DNA from: Streptomyces sp. CB02980
GTDB taxonomy: Bacteria > Actinomycetota > Actinomycetes > Streptomycetales > Streptomycetaceae
Reading direction: 5' to 3'
Assembly (NCBI RefSeq): GCF_014451325.2
Contig: NZ_JACSCH020000024.1
Location: 29,221 to 93,220 of the forward strand
DNA: 64,000 nucleotides
Under the pieces are notes generated by a model. It worked only from the letters and a program-made list of their open reading frames with translations. It made no database searches and was not told the DNA's origin. The first letter of the stretch is position 1, and each line of letters begins with the position of its first letter. Below, piece after piece: positions 15,482 to 22,446 of this stretch. A program made the position numbers and the translations under genes.

Positions 15482-16819
15482 ATGGCAGCCCCGAGCTACA
15501 AACAGCTGGTCGACGCGCTCGCATCCGACATCCGGTCGGGGCGACTGGCCGCAGGTGCGCGGTTGCCGACGCACCGCGCTCTCGCCACCCGCGAGGGCAT
15601 CGCCGTGGTGACCGCGACGCGGGTGTACGCGGAGCTGGAAGTGATGGGCCTGGTGAGCCGGGAACAGGGCCGCGGCACTTTCGTGCGTGACATGACGATT
15701 CCTGCTGGTCATGGCATCGATCAGCAGGCCGTCGCCACGGACGCGGTCGACCTCAGCTTCAACTATCCCTCCCTGCCCGGCCAGGCCGACCTCCTGCGCC
15801 AGGCCCTGCGAGAGGTGGCCGCCTCTGGTGATCTCGACTCGCTGCTGCGCTACCAGCCACATCGAGGACGTCCCCAGGACAGAGCCTCGATCGCGAGGCA
15901 CCTGAGGCGCCGGGGAATCACCACGGACGCGGATCGGATCGCCATCGCAGGCGGTGCTCAACACGGCCTGGCCATCACGGTCATGGCCATGTTGAACGCG
16001 GGCGATGTCGTCGCGGTCGACGCACTGACCTATCCAGGTTTCAAGGTGCTCGCGCATGCGTTTCATCTCGACCTGGAGCCCATACCCGCAACCACCGACG
16101 GGCCGGACCTCGATGCCCTGGAGAAGCTGTGCGCGACCCGCCCCGTGCGCGCGATCTACACCATGCCCACCTTGCACAACCCTCTGGGCTGGGTCATGCC
16201 GGCAGCCGACCGCACCCGCCTGATCAAGATCGCCCGGCAGTACGGTCCACTCCTCATCGAGGACGCCTCGTACGCCTACCTGGCCGAGGACCCGCCACCG
16301 CCACTGGCCGCATCCGCGCCGGACATCACCGTCTACGTCTCGGGACTTTCCAAGAGCATCGCCACCGGCCTGCGGGTCGGCTTCGTCGTCGCCCCGCCGC
16401 CCGTGCTGCCGTCGCTCGAACGCGCGATCCGGGCGACCACCTGGAACACCCCGGCCCTCACCACCGCCATCGCCTGCCGCTGGCTCGACGACGGCACGGT
16501 CGACCACCTGGAGGCGCAAAAGCGAGGCGACGCCAAGGCCCGCCAGGCACTCGCCGGACAAGAGCTGGCAGGCCTGCCCCTCGTCAGTCACCCCTCGTCC
16601 TACTTCACATGGCTGCCGCTACCCGACGACGCCCGCGCCGACCGCCTGACCGCCACCCTCGCGCGTCAGCACATCTCGGTATCCACAGCGGAGCCGTACA
16701 CCACTTCGCCCCACACACCACAAGCACTCCGCCTCGCTCTGGGCTCGACCGATCTGGACCGTCTGCGGACGACGCTGCGTACGGTGAGACAGGTCGTCCT
16801 CGAGGACGCCTGCACCTGA
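15482..16819 (+). CDS. MocR-type regulator (GntR HTH plus aminotransferase-like domain)
   Basis: The protein has 445 residues. A winged-helix GntR domain at 1-75 (SYKQLVDALASDIRSGRLAAG...REGIAVVTATRVYAELE...GRGTFV) is fused to a fold-type I PLP domain at about 90-440. The PLP domain includes the lysine loop VSGLSKSIATGLRVGFVV, IYTMPTLHNPLG and the Asp in LLIEDASYAYL. PLP or an amine ligand probably switches DNA binding. The ATG at 15482 is preferred to the ATG at 15464: the -10 hexamer TACAAT ends 7 bases before 15482, which would make the mRNA leaderless. The inverted repeat at 15456-15476 overlaps that promoter, so autoregulation is likely. Confidence 0.9.
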   Translation: MAAPSYKQLVDALASDIRSGRLAAGARLPTHRALATREGIAVVTATRVYAELEVMGLVSREQGRGTFVRDMTIPAGHGIDQQAVATDAVDLSFNYPSLPGQADLLRQALREVAASGDLDSLLRYQPHRGRPQDRASIARHLRRRGITTDADRIAIAGGAQHGLAITVMAMLNAGDVVAVDALTYPGFKVLAHAFHLDLEPIPATTDGPDLDALEKLCATRPVRAIYTMPTLHNPLGWVMPAADRTRLIKIARQYGPLLIEDASYAYLAEDPPPPLAASAPDITVYVSGLSKSIATGLRVGFVVAPPPVLPSLERAIRATTWNTPALTTAIACRWLDDGTVDHLEAQKRGDAKARQALAGQELAGLPLVSHPSSYFTWLPLPDDARADRLTATLARQHISVSTAEPYTTSPHTPQALRLALGSTDLDRLRTTLRTVRQVVLEDACT

Positions 16820-17056
16820 ACTCCGCCCGACGAGCCGCCCTCCTACCGGGACAGGCGGTTCACCGCAGGCTGAACCAGCGTCACCCGACTGCCCAACCAA
16901 CTACCGGACCAGTGTGCCGAGGTCACCTACGGCATTGTCCGCACCTCGATCGCGACCCTGCGCTCGGTCCCGTCCGACACACCTCCCCGAGCGCCCCACC
17001 GCGAGCGAGATGGGTGCCGGTTCCGCAGCGAGATCGCGTTCTGGCAGGCTGGTCGA

Positions 17057-17572
17057 GTGAGCGGGAACGCAGAGGCTTCCGGGGGTCGGTTTCGGGACCA
17101 GCGCGAGCGCAAGTACGGATATGACTTCCTCGATGAGGTGCTGGTGCGTTGTCCTCGGTGTGATGGATGCGCCGCTGTCACGCCCCACCCCGGGATCCCC
17201 GCAGACGCGAAGGCCGCCGGCTCCGGGGTCCTGGACCCCAGCCGGCGGCTGCGGTGCACGGGGTGCGGCTTCTTCAAGGATCGGCAGGTCGACTCTGCTG
17301 TCCTGGGCAGTCCTGTCGATCCCTACTTCCAGCGACCGGTGTGGCTTCAGGCGAGCTGCCGTGGACACGTGCTCTGGGCGTACAACGTGCGCCATCTCCA
17401 TCTGCTGGAGGCCTATGTGGTGGCCAAGTTGCGTGAGCGCGGAGAGGTTGTGCCGTGGGCTCCGATGAGCCTGGTCGAGCGGCTTCCCAGCTGGCTGAAA
17501 GCTGCGAGGAACCGGACCGAGATCTTGCGGACGATCAGGCGCTTGCGTTCCACCCTGCCTGTCGCGGAGTGA
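17057..17572 (+). CDS. Zinc-ribbon protein of unknown function
   Basis: The protein has 171 residues from a GTG start. A four-cysteine ribbon is visible: CPRC in YDFLDEVLVRCPRCDG and CTGC in RRLRCTGCGFF, about 36 residues apart. A conserved actinobacterial C-terminal part follows (DPYFQRPVWLQASCRGHVLWAYN...LHLLEAYV, then LPSWLKAARNR). This family is frequent in Streptomyces and has no known function. The ribbon suggests nucleic-acid or protein binding. A reading of the alternate cysteines as a redox site is less likely, because the spacing is of zinc-ribbon type. Confidence 0.75.
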   Translation: MSGNAEASGGRFRDQRERKYGYDFLDEVLVRCPRCDGCAAVTPHPGIPADAKAAGSGVLDPSRRLRCTGCGFFKDRQVDSAVLGSPVDPYFQRPVWLQASCRGHVLWAYNVRHLHLLEAYVVAKLRERGEVVPWAPMSLVERLPSWLKAARNRTEILRTIRRLRSTLPVAE

Positions 17573-17913
17573 TGGAACGCGCGGTGACCACAGCACAGAC
17601 ACGGCCAGCAGGTGTCATCCGGCCGGTATGCAGGGGCCGGCCCCGCCCGTTCGATGACGTGTCGGCGCACACCAAGCGCGGGGGCACCGTTGGCGGCCGT
17701 TGACGGTGACCAGGCGCACCGTTCCGTCGTCGGTGATGCCACGCCGGCGGTCGGCCCTTACCTTGGTCGGCCTGTCGGGCAGCCTCCGGGACTTGGTTAC
17801 GGACTTGCCCACGGACTCCTGAGTGATCAGCTCCCAGCCGGCGACCTCGACGAAGTCGCTGAAGTCGCTGCCTACTGCCGACGAATCTCCGACTCAGGGT
17901 AGGAAGTCATGGG
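17573..17913. other. Intergenic region with a possible minus-strand gene remnant
   Basis: A minus-strand frame at about 17700-17880 reads DFSDFVEVAGWELITQESVGK and looks protein-like, but it has neither a start codon nor a family I recognise. Otherwise no feature was found. Confidence 0.25.
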
Positions 17914-17944
17914 AGTGCTGCCGCGGCTCTGCCGTGGCAGCACT
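17914..17944 (-). terminator. Terminator of the peptidoglycan amidase gene
   Basis: A 14-base-pair stem with one G-U pair (17914-17927 with 17931-17944) and a TCT loop lies 27 bases after the minus-strand stop at 17972. It may serve both strands. Confidence 0.8.
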
Positions 17945-17971
17945 CTGAGACGCGGGCCGGCTCCGGGGCTA

Positions 17972-19867
17972 TCAGTCTGTCTCCGCGGTGTTCACCGTAG
18001 CCAGGCGCCGGCTGTACTGGATCACGTCGTACTTCTGGTCACCGGTGACCACAACCTCCGGGCGCGTGGGTGTGGCAGGGAAGAAGTCGTCGGCGCCCAC
18101 CGATGTGCGAGCGGCCACGTACGCCTGCCCCTGAGGGAACGCGTACATGTCGAACCGCGTCTGTTCCGATGCAGGCAATCCCTGGGGGTACTCGTCTCCT
18201 CGAGGGTAGGCCGTGGTGTGAATGGAGACCGACTTCGCCCCGCTCGCGGGACGGACGATCCGCGAGTTCGGGGCGGGGCGAGTGTTCACGCCCGCCGGGT
18301 TGTGGATCCATCCCTTCTGCCCACCGAACCAGATGGCCGTCCAGTCCCCTCGCATGTCGGCGACCACGAACTCCTGCCCCCACACCACGGTGGATCCCCA
18401 GTCGTCGATGCGGTCGCTTCCCGCCGACCCGTCCGGGCGAAGGGCGAGGTCGGAGACGAGCGGAGCGTCGGCGCGAGGCTCCGTACGCACGGGGAGGAAG
18501 TTCGAAGGCTGTGTCTGGGACCGGCACGTCGGGGCGCACACCGTCACCGTCTGCGCGTTCTTGCCGTACGCCGGGGCGATCGTGACCGCCTGTCCGATTT
18601 CGATGTTCGCGACCGTCTCTCCTCCCTCGGCCTCACGCTCCTGGCGGTGGTCGGCGTCGAGGAGAGCCATGAACGTCTCCCAGTCCCAGTAGGGGCCGGG
18701 GTCCCAGTGGGCGTCCGGCGCGCGGGCCGGCCTGGGCGGAAGGACGTTGTCGTGCCCGATGATGTGCTTGCGGTCCAGCGGGACATCGAAGCGCCGTGCC
18801 AGGTAGACCACCAGCGCGGCAGTCGCCTTGTACTGGGCCGGAGTGAACCAGGTGGGCCCCTGGGCGGCGTATCCCTCCAGTTCGATGCCGACACCGTGCA
18901 GGTTGAACCAGTAGTTTCCGGCGTGGAAAGCGATGTCCTTGGTGGCAACCATCTGCGTTGCCGCACTGCCGTCGGCCTTCATCACGTAATGCGCGGAAAC
19001 CCCGCTGACGGGATCCTGGAACCAGCTGATTCCGCCGTCGTATGACCCTTCGAGGTCATGAATGACGATGAAGTTGACGTCCATGCCGTTCGAGTTCCGC
19101 GTGGACACCTGGTAGTTCGAGGCAGCAGCGGGAACGAACCGGCAATTCAGCTCGCTGGGGCACTCCGGCACTGCCGCCGAAGCCGACGTCCGCAGCCCCA
19201 GGGACGCGAGCTGTGACCTCGTCGGACGGACGGACGGCGTCTTCGTCAAGGAAACCCTCTGGCCGTCCTCACGCACCTTCTGCTTGCCGCTGCGGATCAC
19301 TGAGAACACGCCATCGGCGAACCGTCCGGCCGTGGCGGTGTCGGCGGCCTGGCTGTAGTGCGCCACAGCCCCGTACCAGCTACCCGGGTCGGGCGGCATC
19401 TCACGGGTGATCTGCCGCTGGTACGAGGCGAGCAGTGCGGCGCCGCCTCGAAGGTTCTGCAGTTCATCCCGCTTGAGAGTCGGGGGCGCGACGCCGAGCA
19501 TCGCGGCGGCAGCCTGCAGCGTGTGCTCGGACGGGTCGTCGGTGCCCGTTGCGTCCACCGGCCCTTCGCCTGGGCGATGGTCGTACGTTCTCCCGGATGT
19601 CGTGTCCGTCAGGTGCATCGGACCGTAGCCGCCCTTGGTGCTCGGGCGGCCGTCATTGGCCTCCCACCACGAGGACTCGTAGCTGACGCCGAGTAGGACT
19701 TCCTTCGGCACACCGAATTCTGCTGCCGCTTGTTCGGCTGCCTGCTCGAAGCCGCCGGGTGCCGGGTCGGAGGGCCGGGCATTCCCAGCAGTGGCACATC
19801 CCCAGATGAGGGCCACCGCCACTCCCGCAGCGCCGAGACTCCGGTGCCGCCTGTGTCTTCTGGTCAC
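17972..19867 (-). CDS. Exported N-acetylmuramoyl-L-alanine amidase
   Basis: The protein has 631 residues. An Arg-rich n-region and hydrophobic core (LGAAGVAVALIWGC) give an export signal. Cys at 24 could make it a lipoprotein, though Trp at -2 is unusual. At 40-200 there is a lysozyme/transglycosylase-like helical region (LLGVSYESSWWEANDG...GGYGPMHL). At about 265-410 comes an Amidase_2 domain with its zinc histidines in FIVIHDLEGSYDG and HWDPGPYWDW and the motif FHAGNYWFNLHGVGIELEG. Then follows an SH3-like cell-wall-binding region (FLPVRTEPRADAPL...GWIHNP). It would cleave the muramyl-alanine bond during wall turnover or spore development. A terminator follows. Confidence 0.88.
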   Translation of the reverse strand: MTRRHRRHRSLGAAGVAVALIWGCATAGNARPSDPAPGGFEQAAEQAAAEFGVPKEVLLGVSYESSWWEANDGRPSTKGGYGPMHLTDTTSGRTYDHRPGEGPVDATGTDDPSEHTLQAAAAMLGVAPPTLKRDELQNLRGGAALLASYQRQITREMPPDPGSWYGAVAHYSQAADTATAGRFADGVFSVIRSGKQKVREDGQRVSLTKTPSVRPTRSQLASLGLRTSASAAVPECPSELNCRFVPAAASNYQVSTRNSNGMDVNFIVIHDLEGSYDGGISWFQDPVSGVSAHYVMKADGSAATQMVATKDIAFHAGNYWFNLHGVGIELEGYAAQGPTWFTPAQYKATAALVVYLARRFDVPLDRKHIIGHDNVLPPRPARAPDAHWDPGPYWDWETFMALLDADHRQEREAEGGETVANIEIGQAVTIAPAYGKNAQTVTVCAPTCRSQTQPSNFLPVRTEPRADAPLVSDLALRPDGSAGSDRIDDWGSTVVWGQEFVVADMRGDWTAIWFGGQKGWIHNPAGVNTRPAPNSRIVRPASGAKSVSIHTTAYPRGDEYPQGLPASEQTRFDMYAFPQGQAYVAARTSVGADDFFPATPTRPEVVVTGDQKYDVIQYSRRLATVNTAETD

Positions 19868-20002
19868 ACCATGTCCATTTCGCCGTGGCGGTCGTGGGTT
19901 GGCTCAGGGCCGATGCTGCGGCCGTCACAATCCTTTGGACGGGGGCCTCCCGGTCCCACCGACACGCCCAACACACAGAGCCCCGTCACCGCACCGGAGC
20001 AG

Positions 20003-20130
20003 CGATCGCGTGGCGACCAGGGTGCCGTCTGCGATCAACACGGTGTCCTTCGCGAACCGCTTGCGGGGCCACAGCGCGCACATCGGCCCGAGATGGTGAG
20101 TGATCCGGTCCGCCGCCGGCTTGGAAGGAC
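20003..20130 (-). pseudogene. IS5-family transposase fragment
   Basis: The minus strand encodes RITHHLGPMCA and, after a one-base shift, LWPRKRFAKDTVLIADGTLVATR. This is the middle (first DDE aspartate) of an IS5-type transposase. Only about 40 residues survive and the reading frame is broken, so it is a dead remnant. Confidence 0.65.
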
Positions 20131-20211
20131 GCCCGAGGCGAAAGCCACAGCCCGAGCATGCCTGACGGCACAGCCGGCTAAGGGTCGTCCCGGAAGTGAT
20201 CTTGCCGTGGG

Positions 20212-20340
20212 ATGATCTCGGCCGTGTCTGGTGTGATCACGGCGTCTGAGCCGTCCTGGATAGCCCCGTTCGCCGGACTGAGCCCGCGTGCCTTCGGCAA
20301 GTCGATGAGGCAGCTGCGCCGCGAGGGTGGCGACGCGTCG
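20212..20340 (+). pseudogene. IS5-family transposase N-terminal fragment
   Basis: The plus strand begins MISAVSGVITASEPSWIAPF and continues with GLSPRAFGKSMRQLRREGG, the usual N-terminus of a Streptomyces IS5-type transposase. Similarity ends at about residue 43. It points away from the fragment at 20003-20130, so a former element has been rearranged. The rest of 19868-20619 holds nothing else recognisable. Confidence 0.65.
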
Positions 20341-20619
20341 GCCGTGGTCGGCCATCTTCCATGCGAACGGGCAGCAGGAGCGTTGAGCCTCGGTGCCGTC
20401 CCTCATGTTGTGTTCTACGTCATGCGACCGGCCGGCACTGGTGGAGCAGAAGTCCCCGGTCGACCCACGAGCACCCGGGCAGGCCCTGGACCACGGCGAG
20501 GCGGCCGCGAGGCCTTGCGCACCTTCGACGCGGAAACCGGCAGCGGCAGGGGCGGGTCATGATCGAAGTAGGGTGGTCCGTCGGGCGTGATCAGTCAAGA
20601 AGGAAGACGGACAAAGAAG

Positions 20620-21981
20620 TTGAATCGCATACGTACGACGGTGGCGCTCGGTCTGGTGCTGTCAGCGGGTCTCGTGACCGGGTGCTCCGCAGGGGCGGAC
20701 GCCGATGCCAAGGCCGCCGGCGGGGAGACGGGAAAGGCAACGGAGTCCGCGCCCGCGGCGCCGAAGAGCCCCGTCTACCGGGGCAAGCCGGTGCCCGGGC
20801 TGGCCGCGAAGCCGGCCTGGAGCCTGGCGGGCGATGAGTCGGCAGCCTGCGCGAGCAAGGCGTCCGAGAAGGACACGTCGGACCGCAGCGTCTGCACGGT
20901 CGGGGACGCCGTCATCGTCACCGGCTACCGCGACGGAAAGGCGGGCGCAAGCACGTTCATCGTCCAACTCCTCGATGCCGAGAGCGGCAAGCTGCGCAAG
21001 AAGTTCGACTTCCCGCTCCCCGAGGAGACCAGCGGTTCCACGTCCTCCCCGACGGTGGCCCTCGCGCAGGTGGGCGAGTGGCAGGACGGTACGCCGGCCC
21101 TGCTGATCCGCAACCGCATCGACACCCCGGCGGGCGGCCTGAAGAAAGCCTCCACCCAGACCGTGCTGACCATGTACGCGCCGTCCGGCGAGAAGCTGGG
21201 GAGCTCCTCCTTCGACGGGGACACCCACATGTCCACTCCGCTTCGCAACGGTCATCTCGTGGACACCAGCGGCACGGGGGCCACGTTCATCCCGATCGGC
21301 GGCGGCGAGCCCGTGACCACCGAAGTCTCGACGGTCGAGCTCAAGGACGCGGTCGGCCCTGGTCTCGGCTACTTCTCGCAGAAGGACATCTCCTTCCAGC
21401 CCTATGCCGACTGGCTGACCGCCAAGGACATCCGCACCGGCAAGAAGGCGTGGAACACCAAGGACCTCGCCCCACCGGCCGCCATCGCCAAGCTGGTCAC
21501 GCCGACGAACGCGACCAGCGCGCGCCTGATGCCGTACCAGGGTGACAAGGCCCTCCTCGAATGGTCCTCGTACGGGGACTCCGAAGCTGTCATGACGCTG
21601 ATCGACCTCAAGAGCGGCCGTCGGCTCGCCGAGGGGCCGGGTATCGACACCAACGGCACGATCGATGACGACGGCCTCGCCATCTCTCCGGACGGCAAGA
21701 CCGCCGTGGTGCAGTACGGCAAGGGCGCGGTCGCGTGGAACACCGAGACCGGCAAGGAGCTGTGGCGCCAGGCCGCAGACGAGGTGACGATCATGCCGAA
21801 CGCCCTTCCGGGCAACGGCGTGCTCTACGCGTACCTGGACGGCACAGGTGCCGCGCTCGACGCCCGCGACAAGAAGCTGCTGACTTCGGGGATCGAGGAC
21901 ATGCCGCAGTTCACGGCGAACGGGTGCGGCGTTGTCCGCAGCGGCGGGGCCCTCTTCGTCTTCGCCACCCAACCCGTCTGA
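20620..21981 (+). CDS. PQQ/WD-like beta-propeller lipoprotein
   Basis: The predicted protein has 453 residues from the TTG at 20620. A GTG at 20587 in frame has no ribosome site, while GAAGGAAG lies 12-14 bases before the TTG. The signal reads RIRTTVALGLVLSAGLVTGC, a lipobox with Cys at residue 22, so it is anchored outside the membrane. The mature part has propeller-like strands (AVAWNTETGKELWRQ, TVLTMYAPSGEKL, VMTLIDLKSGRRL) typical of PQQ-like repeat lipoproteins. No catalytic residues were recognised; a binding or scaffold role is likely. It is a single gene followed by a strong hairpin. Confidence 0.8.
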   Translation: MNRIRTTVALGLVLSAGLVTGCSAGADADAKAAGGETGKATESAPAAPKSPVYRGKPVPGLAAKPAWSLAGDESAACASKASEKDTSDRSVCTVGDAVIVTGYRDGKAGASTFIVQLLDAESGKLRKKFDFPLPEETSGSTSSPTVALAQVGEWQDGTPALLIRNRIDTPAGGLKKASTQTVLTMYAPSGEKLGSSSFDGDTHMSTPLRNGHLVDTSGTGATFIPIGGGEPVTTEVSTVELKDAVGPGLGYFSQKDISFQPYADWLTAKDIRTGKKAWNTKDLAPPAAIAKLVTPTNATSARLMPYQGDKALLEWSSYGDSEAVMTLIDLKSGRRLAEGPGIDTNGTIDDDGLAISPDGKTAVVQYGKGAVAWNTETGKELWRQAADEVTIMPNALPGNGVLYAYLDGTGAALDARDKKLLTSGIEDMPQFTANGCGVVRSGGALFVFATQPV

Positions 21982-22066
21982 CAGGCGGCCCGCCCCGGTT
22001 CAGGGGGCGGGGTCCGAAGTCCGGCGGTTCCTGGAGGGGCGGGGTCCGGCGGGCGGTCCGGAGGAC

Positions 22067-22100
22067 CGGATGACGCTTCCTGCACGGGAAGCGTCATCCG
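22067..22100. terminator. Bidirectional terminator between convergent genes
   Basis: A perfect 14-base inverted repeat (22067-22080 with 22087-22100) with a TGCACG loop lies 86 bases after the lipoprotein stop and 27 bases after the stop of the minus-strand membrane-protein gene. Confidence 0.85.
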
Positions 22101-22126
22101 CTGTCAGGGAGCGCCCTCATCACGCT

Positions 22127-22324
22127 CTAGGCCAGGAGCGTGGTGAGGGCCGTGGTGACGACGGTGGCGAGGGTGAGGGCGGCGGCGAAGACGGCGGCGG
22201 CGCGGGTGAGAGCGGCGGGGTAGGTGGCGCCGTCCATGCGGGCGAGCTTGCCGGCGGCGGCGCCGGCCAACAGTGCGACGACGATGACGAGGGCGGTGGC
22301 AAGGATGACGACGGCGGCGGTCAC
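22127..22324 (-). CDS. Small two-helix membrane protein
   Basis: The protein has 65 residues. Two hydrophobic helices, VVILATALVIVVALLAGAAAG (5-25) and AAAVFAAALTLATVVTTAL (42-60), flank a short polar loop KLARMDGATYPAALTR. This is a conserved actinobacterial type of small membrane protein with no known function. It is divergent from the XRE/P-loop repeat gene by about 120 bases, so the two may share a control region. Confidence 0.65.
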   Translation of the reverse strand: MTAAVVILATALVIVVALLAGAAAGKLARMDGATYPAALTRAAAVFAAALTLATVVTTALTTLLA

Positions 22325-22446
22325 GGCAAGCTCCTGATCCGAGATGGGGTGTTGACGCCGTCAAGGTCCCGGAAGGGCTGTGTGCCATGGTCGATGGCGA
22401 CAATGATGACCAACGGCGAACACATCACCTCGTGGGGGAAAGGCAC

